Shown piece by piece: positions 43,701 to 54,980 of a stretch of 64,000 bases of DNA. This DNA comes from Caprella mutica (taxonomy: Eukaryota > Arthropoda > Malacostraca > Amphipoda > Caprellidae). Each line of letters opens with the position of its first letter. The stretch's first letter is position 1. Location of the stretch: assembly GCA_947561585.1 (NCBI GenBank), contig CANNZV010000873.1, positions 1 to 64,000 on the forward strand, in the 5' to 3' direction. The notes under the pieces are model-generated. The model ran no database searches. It was not told the origin of the DNA and saw nothing but the letters and a program-made list of their open reading frames with translations. Position numbers and translations under genes: made by a program.

Positions 43701-44846
43701 ATTTGGATTCTTATTATAATTCTGATGAAAATCCGTTATTTTTAAAAGGAAAATTACAATAATAGTACTCTAATTCCCTATAATCTGTCCTATTTTTTAA
43801 ATCGCATCATTTACAAGCTATTATATAATATGTATAATATCAAATAATATTGTGCGTGGTTTTTCCGCTCATTAGGAATTAGCTCCCAGTGAAATTCTTA
43901 CCGAAAAAACGTGAATCATGAATTAGTTCCTACTGGATCAGAAAATAAATTATTTACTTTTTACGGTGAATTAATAGTTAGGTTGATATGTAAATAATTG
44001 AGTCAAAACTAATGTAATAGGCAATGTGAAGATTGATGAATTTATTTATTAACTTAAAGTTTTAAAAACTATCAATACTTTAAATACCTCAAAAATATTG
44101 ATCAACTTCTTTTTTCTTTAATTTTTGCCAATTGTAATATAGTTATCAAATTGATAAAATACACAAAGATTTTAAGACTACTCTTCATAGAATTCATACG
44201 GCATCATTTAACAGAATCTATTTCTTATAGTTATTATATCCCTGTTTCTTTTCAACGACTAACTTCTTTTAGAACAGCATACATTATAAAAATATTCCAT
44301 TAAATTATACCAAAACATCTCAACTTTTTTAAACATTACCCAGAACATCTTTTTCCATTATATTTATACCCTAACATCATATTAGGAATAACTTCTCTCT
44401 AAAACTTTAATTCTATTTTTCCCAAACTGAAGAATTTATCGCCCAGGGACCACAATTTGGGATCAAAGACCCATTGCGCATATATTTATTTATTCGAGAA
44501 CGTTCATTCTTTTTTTTCCTCACAAGAAAAGTCGGAGGGTTGCCTGGAGTGAAAAGAACTGGAAAAGTAAGAATATTCAATTGCGGTGGAAAGAAAATCA
44601 TCGCCCCTGAACTTATTTTCCACTGAGGAATGATGTTGGAGATGTAAGTTATGTTTATTTTAGTTTGATGGGATGTTGAATGATTTATTACTAATTGATT
44701 TGAAGTTTCTAAAGTGCTATATTCAGGCAAGTTAGAGTTTATCGAAATGTTTTGATATATCGGATTATTTAATCTGAAAAAATAAAATATTTCAATAATT
44801 CACTTTGTGTTAGTGAATTAAAACCTAATTTTTCGTAAAAATTTAC
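43701..44846. other. Unassigned AT-rich sequence
   Basis: A 105-codon minus frame at 44413-44730 is the longest frame outside the arrays, but has no recognisable domain. The plus strand of the same region has splice-like words (TTCTTTTTTTTCCTCACAAG and AAA/GTAAGAA) around a 40-bp segment. Neither is convincing. Confidence 0.35.
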
Positions 44847-45265
44847 GGTGTGCCCAGAACGCATATGTTTCTTACAACTAAAAATTACAAATAAAATAAA
44901 CTTGTTTCTCAGATATTGTGTCTACTGCATAAGTTTCTATCGATACAGTGCTTCAAGCATAATGTTTTTACGGAGAATCATTTTAAGGTTAACACTTCTC
45001 TGATTGTTCGACAAGGAGGAGGAACCAGCAGGGGGCGGAGCATGAACCGTCAGTGCACCGCCCCCGGCCTGTTGGCTCCTCCTCCTAGCATATGATTATG
45101 AGTTTATTTAAATTACATTTCAAGAATAAGAACTTTGAAACTCTAAAAAAAGATGGCTGTAATGTAGTTTGCTATGTGCAGTTTGTTGTACTGCACACTT
45201 CATGATTGTTTTATTTTATGGCAGGGGGGTTTAGGGGGCGATCTCTATAGTTAATCAATGAGTTG
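44847..45265 (+). mobile_element. Dispersed element with GC-rich hairpin, copy 1
   Basis: Aligns with 53160-53590 over about 420 bp: GTGTGCCCAGAACGCATATG, TTTCTATCGATACAGTGCTT, AAGCATAATGTT, CTCTGATTG, AGTTTGCT, CTATAGTTAATCAATGAGT. Centrally AGGAGGAGGAACCAGCAGGG (45014 on) pairs with CTGTTGGCTCCTCCTCCT, enclosing GGGGCGG/CCGCCCC. The family is a non-autonomous repeat of unknown class. Confidence 0.75.
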
Positions 45266-46605
45266 TAACCCTATACACATTATCCTAAAAAACTTGTCCG
45301 TAAGGAACAATATTTTTAAAACTATATTTCTGGTGTTAGTAACCTCATAATTTCTAACCTTAGAGGTGCCACCAAATTTTAGTGTTCAATGAATATTAAA
45401 AATTGTCAATGAATATTAATTTTTTTACATGATTATTAACGGAGTAGCTTTTATTCATCCAAGAGTTTTGAAATTGACTGGTGGTAACTGAATTTTGTTT
45501 TGTACTATTGTAATCTTATATTGTATTTATTTAGTTTTTTTTTATAATTAAAACTTATTCAGTCTTTACATCTTTATAATTGCAGATGTAGCTTAGAGTG
45601 ATCCTTTTGTACTTCAATTTAAAGTCAATGTTATTACAGGTTTAACTCCACAAGAAATGTTCATCCATGCATATAAATGAGCTGTAATTTACATGCAATA
45701 TAAATGGGGATTTAAATGACATCAGCATTCAATATAGAATAGAAATTAACTAATTATATACGACTCCCTATACCCAGTCGGAAATTATTATCGATTATAA
45801 AAGAGATCATCTCTTCACGACATCAATCACTTGACGGAAATTAAATATAGTTCTTCATAAATTAAAAATATTTAACGTCCATCGTTTTTCATCTGATATT
45901 ATCTATGAAATAATATGACGATAACATTTGAAATTTTATTATTTCTACGTTTTTATAAAAAAATCTGCTGATTAGGAATTATAAGACTGGATCAACATGC
46001 TAAATAATACTTATCGTATATACACATGTGATTCATATATGTTTTTAATATTAATTTCCTTCTCCTACTCTTTATCCAATATATCATATGAGTCATATAG
46101 GGACTACATATCATTAAATCAATTAGATTACAAATAAGAACAACAAATGAGATGCTTAATCGAATTGACTTATATCTTCGAGATGTCATATTATTGATAT
46201 AAACTGCAATCTTGATTACAATACTGAAAACTTGTTAACATACTGACACATAATAAATACAGAAGCTTGCCATGAGAATAATAATTGAGAATAATAATTG
46301 AAACATAATTTACAACATACATATATGAATATTTTCTATGTAGCTACCATCGTACCATTGTGTAGACACACAGTCGAAGATAAGTGTATCCGTAAATAAT
46401 ATCTGGCAGTTTGCATTCAGTTGCAATTGTAAAGCTTGTAGATATAATAAATTAGTTTGGGTACATGGTGACGGATTGAAAATAATATAATATTACAAAA
46501 CTGTGAATTGAGAAATTTACACCATGTGGAGACTTTTCTATCTATTAAGAGTAGCATTAATTTATTTTTGTGATATAATAAATAATAGTACAGAAAATCA
46601 TTAAT
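45266..46605. other. Unassigned AT-rich sequence
   Basis: Contains the block 46430-46520 related to 8245-8345. A 65-codon minus frame at 45992-46189 has no recognised content. Confidence 0.4.
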
Positions 46606-46836
46606 ATGGTCATAATTTATTTTAAAGTTTCTCGTTATCGGAAATTTGTTACCCGAAATGAGGTTAAATATTTACATTTATCTTTTGTAAATCTGAAATC
46701 ACTTGGGAAAAATCGATTTTTCTGCATTCAAGTGCTTCAAAATGAGGAACATGAAGAGCTGCAGAAGTTAATGGTTTGTAATCAGAAGCAGATGACAGCG
46801 TGGAAGAGTATGAAGACAATTAAGTTCATTCATTGA
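46606..46836 (+). CDS. ORF ending in the second copy of the duplicated 3' coding segment
   Basis: A 76-codon frame. The first ~43 codons are unlike the copy at 30.6 kb and look like non-coding AT-rich sequence read through. From CATTCAAGTGCTTC (about 46729) it matches 30680-30774. GATTTTTCTGCATTCAAG is a plausible 3' splice site, so the true exon may begin near 46736. The shared peptide VLQNEEHEELQKLMVCNQKQ ... MKTIKFIH is identical in both copies and ends in TGA here versus TAA there. The homology runs to GTCTCAATGCGAC (46939). Confidence 0.4.
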   Translation: MVIIYFKVSRYRKFVTRNEVKYLHLSFVNLKSLGKNRFFCIQVLQNEEHEELQKLMVCNQKQMTAWKSMKTIKFIH

Positions 46837-46939
46837 CCTTTATTGAGACTGTACAACGAGCTCAACTTTCCACCAATTAGTGCCGGGAAGATCTTCAAGT
46901 TAACTTGACTCTTAATGTTGTATAGTGTCTCAATGCGAC

Positions 46940-47243
46940 GTTAAGTTTATTGTATCATTTTCTGTAACCAACACTCATAATAATTACTTTTATTACGGCT
47001 ATTTGTTATTTTCTATTCTATTTCAGTTTTCAGATACATTATTTAAGTTCCTCAATTAAGTAGAATATATCACTTTTGAAACTGTTTTATTCACTAAATC
47101 GTACATTTTTGTACTACAATGATGCAGTTAATCGTCACACATCTAGTTCTTATTTGAAATATTTTATGACTACCTATAAATGATACCTTGTTTACTGTCT
47201 CACTTACAATTGTTATATATCACGTACTGCGGTTGCCACCATT
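46940..47243. other. Unassigned
   Basis: Immediately after the end of the duplicated block the sequence is unique and AT-rich. Confidence 0.35.
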
Positions 47244-47845
47244 TGTAGTTACCATGTCTCACCACATACAGTTGCCATGTCTCACCACATATACAGTTGG
47301 CATGTCTCACCACACACAGTTGCCAAGTCTCACCACATATACAGTTGCCATGTCTCACCAAATATGCAATTGCCATTTCTCACCACACACAGTTGCCAAT
47401 TCTCACCACATATACAGTTGCCATTTCTCACCACACACAGTTGCCAAGTCTCACCACATGTACAGTTGCCATGTCTCACCAAATATGCAATTGCCATTTC
47501 TCACCACACACAGTTGTCAGGTCTCACCACATATACAGTTGCCATTTCTCACCACACACAGTTGTCATGCCTCACCACACACAGTTGCCATAACTCACCA
47601 CATACAGTTGCCATGTCTCACCACATATACAGTTGCCATGTCTGACTTCATACGCAGTTGCCATTTCTCACTTCACAGAGTTGCCATGACTCACCACACG
47701 CAGTTACCATGTTGCACCACTACAGTTGCCATGTCTCACCGCACACAGTTGTCATGTTTCACCACATACAGTTACCATGTCTCACCACATACAGTTGCCA
47801 TGTCTCACCACACACAATTGCCATGTCTCACCACCTGCAATTACA
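47244..47845 (+). repeat. Variable 23-27-bp minisatellite, about 24 copies
   Basis: Units of TGCCATGTCTCACCACA followed by TACAGT, TATACAGT, CACAGT or AATATGCAAT, so the unit length varies. Because of this, three plus frames stay open in turns (up to 233 codons). Longer blocks recur: the run CAAATATGCAATTGCCATTT appears near 47360 and 47481. Confidence 0.94.
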
Positions 47846-49422
47846 TTTCTGTTCTCATTGTTTTTAGCAATGTAGCGTACCTTCAATGATCTGTTAATCC
47901 GATTATGGTTTTCAGGTCCAGTGCAAGCTTCTCTTTGTGCCGTTCTGACGGTGTTAGCAGTATGGAGTTAGAGTAAAAATACTTCACTGCGTAATTTGCA
48001 CAAGGCTTACGATAAATAGTCAATTTATGTATCGTAAATAAAAATTATAGTCAATTAAAGTAATTAATAATCATTTTAAGATTTGAATTAACTTGGAAAC
48101 TGTTCTAAAATCGGTCTATATTTTAATGTTTGACCGAAGATATTCACAAATTTAATTATTTTTCAAACCAAAATAATTGAATTAAATTAACTTTTTTATT
48201 GTAATATTGATCAATAATTAATTTATTTCATGAAAACATAATCCGTTACCCTTCTAGTAAACCAAATTCTGCTTTCAAAATCCCCCATTCACTTGGTTTA
48301 CTCATTATAATTCAAAAAACTGGTATTGCATATCTCCCCCAATTCAATTCACAAACTTTTTAAACTTTAAAATATTTCAGTCAAACTCTCTAACTGCAAT
48401 TATTGACTTCATAAATCAATGTTTAATTATTTATTCCAAGACTATTTTTAGGAATAAAAATTTAGGAAATCAAATTTCTATCCTTCCTTTTGGGCACCGT
48501 ATGCAAGTATGAATATTGAAATTGTTTACTGACTATTTGATAATGAATTAGTTGTATCACGTTAAACCATAAATCATACAAATAATCATAATTTAAATAC
48601 AAACAATCCATATATTTTAATGAGAGGCCAACAATACTAAGGTATATTATTTTGAATGAACTACATTAGACTGATGATAATACTGTAATATTTATTTAGC
48701 AATTACATAATTATAAATACAATATTTAAACGATATTGTAATCAATTAATAACATATTATTGTATAAAAATAAACATGAAATTAATTGGGGCATTTGAAT
48801 TCCAACCAATCATCAATTTGTATTCTGTTATATAATTAAAAAATGTTATGCAATTGATATATTAAGTTTAATCATTAATAAATCAACAAGGATATGATAT
48901 CAACTGCAGTTTGAAATAATGAAGCAAAATTTTATATGTAGGAATTAATATGTACGAGAATTATACTCAATTAGTAATTGAATTCATGATGCAAAGTAAA
49001 GTGGTGGTCTCATTTTTAAAAATCTATAATCAGAAAAGAACAAACCTAACTAAATTAATAATTAAAACATAATTGAAAAACATATTTGAAGAATGAAATT
49101 TATATTGAAATTAAAATAATTATTGAACATTTCGATCTCCCAGATACTGCAGAGTGTACGACATATAATCTACAACTTCTAAATTGCGTGTTTATATGAG
49201 TATCGAAGGACAAGTACATATTTTTCAAATAGATACTATCAAATAGTTAGTACCGAAATATGTCACATATAAAAAATATATAAGTAATTATACCTATCTA
49301 CTATAGAGATATAAAATTCTATCACCCAAACTTCAGCCAGATGTTATTGAACATTAAAAAAACATGAGTCACTTGGATATTAGACTTTCATCCTGTAAGT
49401 TTTTGTCACAAAAACAAAACAC
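47846..49422. other. Unassigned, very AT-rich
   Basis: No gene, array or inverted element recognised in about 1.6 kb. Confidence 0.35.
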
Positions 49423-49456
49423 TTAAGTACATCAACTTTATTATTGATGTACTTAA
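49423..49456. repeat. Perfect 13-bp inverted repeat
   Basis: TTAAGTACATCAA, an 8-base spacer, then TTGATGTACTTAA. It lies 20 bp before the 31-bp array and could be the relic of a small element or a hairpin. Confidence 0.75.
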
Positions 49457-49477
49457 TTTCAAGATCTTGTAAGTGAC

Positions 49478-50020
49478 TGGGTGCAGTGCACTTTAGTGTC
49501 TCAGCATTGCAGTGTGATGCACTTTAGTGTCTCAGCATTGCAGTGTGATGCACTTTAGTGTCTCAGCATTGCAGTGTGATGCAATTAGTGTCTCAGCATT
49601 GCAGTGTGATGCACTTTAGTGTCTCAGCATTGCAGTGTGATGCACTTTAGTGTCTCAGCATTCCAGTGTGATGCACTTTAGTGTCTCAGCATTCCAGTGT
49701 GATGCACTTTAGTGTCTCAGCATTGCAGTGTGATGCACTTTAGTGTCTCAGCATTGCAGTGTGATGCACTTTAGTGTCTCAGCATTGCAGTGTGATGCAC
49801 TTTAGTGTCTCAGCATTGCAGAGTGATGCACTTTAGTGTCTCAGCATTGCAGTGTGATGCACTTTAGTGTCTCAGCATTGCAGTGTAATGCACTTTAGTG
49901 TCTCAGCATTGCAGTGTAATGCACTTTAGTGTCTCAGCATTGCAGTGTGATGCACTTTAGTGTCTCAGCATTGCAGTGTGATGCACTTTAGTGTCTCAGC
50001 ATTGCAGTTTGATGCAATAA
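49478..50020 (+). repeat. 31-bp minisatellite, about 17 copies, with outlying relatives
   Basis: Unit TGCAGTGTGATGCACTTTAG + TGTCTCAGCAT, with variants TTCCAGTG and GTGTAATG. Beyond the array a diverged unit lies at 50085-50110 (TCAGTATTGCAGTGTGATGT) and an inverted one at 50160-50180 (GACACTAAAGTGCATCTCAC). This suggests that the seed sequence was already present in both orientations before expansion. Confidence 0.95.
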
Positions 50021-50189
50021 TATGAATAAAAATACATATTACCAAGTGTGACTATTAAATTGGTGATGTAAAATAATTTTGTGTATCAGTATTGCAGTGT
50101 GATGTACTTAGAATACGTTTGCTGAAATCACTCTCATTATTTTAACATACGAGAATTTGAGACACTAAAGTGCATCTCACTGATATACT

Positions 50190-50761
50190 TTCGTGCTTTT
50201 GGAGCACTCAACTATATTGAAATTATAGTTTTTATCTGAAATGATGCTTCAAATCTCATTACGCCTCGAATTGCTTCGAATGTAAAATTGAATTATTTTG
50301 GTAAATATCGCAAACCTTTAACGTTTATATTATTATTGCAAGCAATTTAATTCCAATAACTTTGTAATTTTGCGACAATTTTACAGCAAAACTAATCTGG
50401 AAACTTTTAGACTAAATCAAAAATGAGTCATTGAATTTGTCCTAACTCAACTCGAAGCCAGCAAATAACAGTTAGCTTCATCAGTTAACCAAACATAAAC
50501 TTTCTTGTTATCCGAAACTGTAATAAAAAGAACAATAAAAGACTCTAACGTTCATAAAATTGAAGGATTTGCTAATCCGTGTAATTGAAAGATGTTTTCA
50601 AAAAGATGTTATGTACCTCACTGTTAAACACTGTGTACTGTTCTACACGAGATGAAATTGGAGGAAACGACATATTTTTGACTTAATAAAAATTGCAGGA
50701 GGCTGTGTCTTTATCAGATTTATTTTTATTTATTTATTTGTATTCATGTTACTTGCATAAT
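50190..50761. other. Unassigned sequence
   Basis: No gene or repeat recognised. Confidence 0.35.
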
Positions 50762-50890
50762 TCAAAATTGCCTGGAATTGGTGGGACGATTGGTCATCAG
50801 AAACCATTTGACTTGATTTTGGGAGTGATTGGGTCGAAGGTCAAGGTCAAGATTACGAAAAGGTCAAAATTGATTGAAGTGGTAGCGATT
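50762..50890 (+). repeat. Single copy of the AAGGTCA ~120-bp repeat
   Basis: CAAAATTGCCTGGAATTGGT, GGGACGATTGGTCA, TTTTGGGAGTGATTGGGT, CGAAGGTCAAGGTCAAG. Same order as the units at 3729-4228. An 82-codon frame across it is repeat-derived. Confidence 0.8.
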
Positions 50891-51825
50891 GTATGCAATC
50901 TACGAGTACCTATCTATTTCATAATATCATACTATATGTAAACTAAAATTACTCTATTTACTAAAATTACTCTATTTACTATAATTAGATATACTATAAT
51001 TAATCTAATTACTAAAGTTAGATCCTATACTAAAATTAATATATATGATAAAATTAAAAATTAAAATTACTCTAATAACTAAAATTTAGATATAAAAATA
51101 TCACAATTATTATCATCACTAGAAAAAATCAGTGTTACTAAAAATCAGGGTTAATTAAATATGTCTTCAATCTCTGTTTTAATATAGTTTTTAAATGAAA
51201 TAACTACATAATATCTGTTTAATGGTTAGATTGACTCAGTATCATTGATAATATTAGGACAATGTCGTCCGTAGCTATCTGCGAATTTACTTATAAATTG
51301 GATCAGAAACAAACCATTAGATAATCATTAAAACAATAGATTGTAGATAAATATAATTTGATGACATTTTTATTGAATTTCTGAGGTAACTCTCTTTTTC
51401 GAGGGGTATCAAAACTAAAAAAATCCATCTTCGAATTTTCGAAATAAAAAACCTTTCCCTAGTTTCTTTTGGAGAATCATAAGATGATAATTCACATTTG
51501 ATGGATGGTTTGCATTTGACCAAACTCTTTTGAGTTATGGACATGTGATTAGCTTTGTGATTGATAGATCACTTACCAAGATAACTAACTATGTATGTAG
51601 TTATAAATCAGAGTCGAGGATTCGACAGTCTAGAATAATAGTCACTATAGCGTACGCATGCGGTAAAAACGACGTCATTTTAATTATATCAATTTTATGG
51701 ACGCTGATGGTAGTTCAATAATTAATGTAATCTTCATTATCCCAGGCTTTGATTTTACTCCAATATTTCCAACTAAATAAAACATAATTTAATTTATTTA
51801 TTGGAACCTAATAATTTGAACTTCC
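50891..51825. other. Unassigned AT-rich sequence with short ACTAAAATTA repeats
   Basis: ACTAAAATTACTCTATTT words recur at 50942-51085. A 75-codon minus frame (51317-51544) contains CKPSIKCELSSYDSPKETRE and could be coding, but has no clear splice context or homology. The reading cannot be separated from chance. Confidence 0.35.
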
Positions 51826-52715
51826 TATAGCTCAACTATAGCTCATAACATTCTATAACTCTAACTCTAGCTCATAACATTCTATAGCTCAACTCTAGCT
51901 CATAACTCACTATAGCTCTAGCTCATAACATTCTATAGCTCAACTCTAGCTCATAACATTCTATAGCTCAACTCTAGCTCATAACATTCTATAGCTCAAC
52001 TCTAGCTCATAACATTCTATAGCTCAACTCTAGCTCATAACATTCTATAGCTCAACTCTAGCTCATAACATTCTATAGCTCAACTCTAGCTCATAACTCA
52101 CTATAGCTCTAGCTCATAACATTCTATAGCTCAACTCTAGCTCATAACATCCTATAGCTCAACTCTAGCTCATAACATTCTATAGCTCAACTCTAGCTCA
52201 TAACATTCTATAGCTCTAACTCTAGCTCATAACATTTTATAGCTCAACTCTAGCTCATAACATTCTATAGCTCAACTCTAGCTCATAACATTCTATAGCT
52301 CTAACTCTAGCTCATAACATCCTATAGCTCAACTCTAGCTCATAACATTCTATAGCTCAACTCTAGCTCATAACATTCTATAGCTCAACTCTAGCTCATA
52401 ACATTCTATAGCTCTAACTCTAGCTCATAACATTCTATAGCTCAACTCTAGCTCATAACATTCTATAGCTCAACTCTAGCTCATAACATCCTATAGCTCA
52501 ACTCTAGCTCATAACATTCTATAGCTCTAACTCTAGCTCATAACATCCTATAGCTCAACTCTAGCTCATAACATTCTATAGCTCAACTCTAGCTCATAAC
52601 ATTCTATAGCTCTAACTCTAGCTCATAACATTCTATAGCTCTAACTCTTGCTCATAACATCCTATAGCTCAACTCTAGCTCATAACATCCTTTAATTCTA
52701 ATTTTAGCTCATAAC
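51826..52715 (+). repeat. 28-bp minisatellite, about 32 copies
   Basis: Unit CTATAGCTCAACTCTAGCTC + ATAACATT, with TCTAACTC, ATCCTATAG and short AACTCACTATAGCTCTAGC variants. The last variant occurs twice, about 190 bp apart (51905 and 52095), hinting at block duplication. Every unit carries two AGCT words. Confidence 0.95.
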
Positions 52716-52804
52716 ATTCACTTGCCAAATTAAAATAACTTCTTAAACCAGGTAAGTTTAATCCATGAATTCCATATACTACTAAGAACATCAGAACAAC
52801 TAAT

Positions 52805-53035
52805 TTATAAATTATTAATTTTTTTATTCCTGAGCATATAATCCAAAACCTCTAAATTATTTCCAGATGATTGATAAACTGAGTTGAAGTAAATTTCATC
52901 AATATGATTTAGATTTTTCTCGTCATTTTCTGCAGCCTGATTTCTAGCCACAAATTCTAATGAAATTCCCTTATTCTTCCAGAGGCTCATAGGATTTGGA
53001 AGATAAAAGGATTTGCAGGTGAAAATAGAGTGCCT
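52805..53035 (-). CDS. Candidate 3' exon, 76 codons
   Basis: On the minus strand a GTGAAGTCAG acceptor-like site ends at 53036. The frame RHSIFTCKSFYLPNPMSLW leads into an acidic, polar stretch (RNQAAENDEKNLNHIDEIYF) and ends KKINNL with TAA at 52807-52805. The first in-frame Met is at 52990. The charged, low-bias composition is unusual for random AT-rich DNA. Family not recognised. It sits 90 bp downstream of the 28-bp array. Confidence 0.4.
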   Translation of the reverse strand, partial: RHSIFTCKSFYLPNPMSLWKNKGISLEFVARNQAAENDEKNLNHIDEIYFNSVYQSSGNNLEVLDYMLRNKKINNL

Positions 53036-53159
53036 CTGACTTCACTCTCTAATAAAATGATCTGACCTCTTAGCATTCAATCGAGGGGAAAATTATGCCA
53101 TTATCTTCAAAAGGGGTTAAGTGCTATAATTTGCGATCAAATGCAAACTTAAAACTGGG

Positions 53160-53590
53160 TAGTGTGCCCAAAACGGTTATGTTCCTTATTTCTAAAATTA
53201 AAAAAAAAAATAGTAAACAGCTTAAAAGGTTTTTGAGATATTGTTTCTACCGCTTGAATTTCTATCGATACAGTGCTGTAAGCATAATGTTCTTACGGAT
53301 ATTTTTTTAATGGATAACACCTCTCTGATTGGTCGGCAAAGAGGAGGAGTCAACAGAGGGCGGAGAACAAAACCGTTAGTGCTCCGCCCCCCGTTGGCTC
53401 TTGCATAAAATTTAGAATTGAATTAAATTTCAAATAATATGAGCTTTGAAACTCTCAACATAGATTTCTGTAAAGCAGTTTGCTGTATCCACTAGTTTGT
53501 TATACTGCACAATTCATTATTGCTTAATGATGTGGCAGGGAGGATTCACTTATTGGTCAATCTCCATAGCCAATCAATGAGTAAGTAACC
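53160..53590 (+). mobile_element. Dispersed element with GC-rich hairpin, copy 2
   Basis: Second copy of the family at 44847-45265. The hairpin arms are GAGGAGGAGTCAACAGAGGG (53341 on) and TCCGCCCCCCGTTGGCTC; the CTCCTCCT end of the right arm is missing here. CTGGGTAGTG just before 53160 and TTACTACCCAAC near 53692 may be terminal inverted repeats. Confidence 0.72.
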
Positions 53591-54124
53591 TTAAAAACGT
53601 TTATCCTTGAAATACTTATTCGCATCGAATAATAATTTAAAAGCTATTTTCTTAAAGGTAGAAACCTTATCATTTCTATCAATTGAGTTACTACCCAACT
53701 GGGGTTTTCTCAAATATATCATTTCTTCTAATATACAAATGCAAAATATATAATCATACGATCGTTTATTATTGAAATAGTGGTAAATGTTGATCGCATT
53801 TTATCATAAAATATCATATTTTCAGACATTATCGTTGTAATAAATGTTTTAAATTTGAGATACAAAAAGATTGAATTTTCGTCAAATCATTCCTCAGCAA
53901 ATAGCAAAATTATCATCTATTGTAAATGTTTTCGCTCGTTAATAATTGTTGTTCTGATTAGCAGATATTATTTAATTATCTAATTATAGAAAGATATATG
54001 TGAATGTACAGTATATCATGAATGTACAGTATATATAATGTTAATGTACAGTATATCGCAATAAAGTCACGGTACCAAGAATTACTGACTTGTTGCTAGG
54101 TTTTCAATTATTGGATTCACTTCC
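53591..54124. other. Unassigned, includes a small dispersed block
   Basis: 53783-53836 matches 15450-15505. A short ATGTACAGTATAT triplication lies at 54003-54058. No gene. Confidence 0.4.
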
Positions 54125-54289
54125 ATGGCTTCAGTTTATGCTAGATATTATCTTTCGAAACAGAACTTCCCGTTAGATGAGGATATAGAGCCTGATTCAA
54201 ACAAAACACCAATGAATCGAATGCAAACATCAAGTGGATTCAAAAGGTACCATCTCTACGACGTATTTCGTTACAAAAGCCTATTCTAA
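54125..54289 (+). CDS. Candidate ORF or exon, 54 codons
   Basis: ATG at 54125 (CTTCCATGGC, a fair initiation context) opens MASVYARYYLSKQNFPLDED, then an acidic-polar part (EPDSNKTPMNRMQTSSGF) and ends YKSLF with TAA at 54287-54289. Alternatively AAAAG/GTACC at about 54248 is a donor, so only the first 41 codons are coding. The frame is open upstream of the ATG to about 54088. Composition is protein-like. Family not recognised. Confidence 0.38.
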   Translation: MASVYARYYLSKQNFPLDEDIEPDSNKTPMNRMQTSSGFKRYHLYDVFRYKSLF

Positions 54290-54817
54290 TATTTGCTTTG
54301 TAACAGAATCTTCGGATTCATCATGAAATCAAATTAATAAGATGAAAGTGGGTTTTGATTGACAAATTAATTTAACGTTTGCAAGTGCCAATTCATGATT
54401 TGAAGAAATTTTAATTGTTTTAAGAAACTATAGTTAGTTTAATGATTGAGTTCGATTTTATTTTTTCTAATAATATGTTCTCGTTCAAAACTTAATAGGA
54501 GATAATCTCAATAAGCGAACAAAGTACAAATTTCATGATTTAGCATAAGAAATCCTACTCAAATTATCTCTTTCTGATTGTCTCAAATAATTGAAAGCTG
54601 AATGTAAACAATCCATACAAAAAATTCTTGTTCGCTTTTTTACAATTCTGTTCAAGAATTCAAATTTCGTATAGGAATCCTTTTATGTAATTTAAAAGAC
54701 TCTTCAAATGAATCAGAATCAGTGATTGTTTATTATACAAAAAATATCTCACAATCTGAACAAGAATTCAAGGAGGACTTGTTCCTGTACCTAGGCAGGT
54801 AGCAATGTTTCTTGGGC
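54290..54817. other. Unassigned AT-rich sequence
   Basis: No gene or repeat recognised. Confidence 0.35.
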
Positions 54818-54980
54818 CAATATATGGACAATATTGGCAATATTGGGTCAACATTAGCAATATTGGGTCAACATTAGCAATATTGGGACAACCTAGGACA
54901 TATTGGGACAACATTGGCAATTTTACGAAAAATATTGGCAATATTAGCTCAACATTGGCAATATTGGGACAACATTGGCT
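54818..54980 (+). repeat. ~18-20-bp CAATATTGGGACAACATTGG repeats, about 8 copies
   Basis: Alternating CAATATTGGG and (T/A)CAACATT(A/G)G words with variable spacing. A 103-codon frame from 54805 runs through it into AT-rich sequence. Not a gene. Confidence 0.88.

Noticed and set aside
44413..44730. 105-codon minus frame outside any array
   Set aside because: No recognisable domain, no convincing splice flanks, and the opposite strand has competing splice-like words. Kept only as a note in the gap entry.
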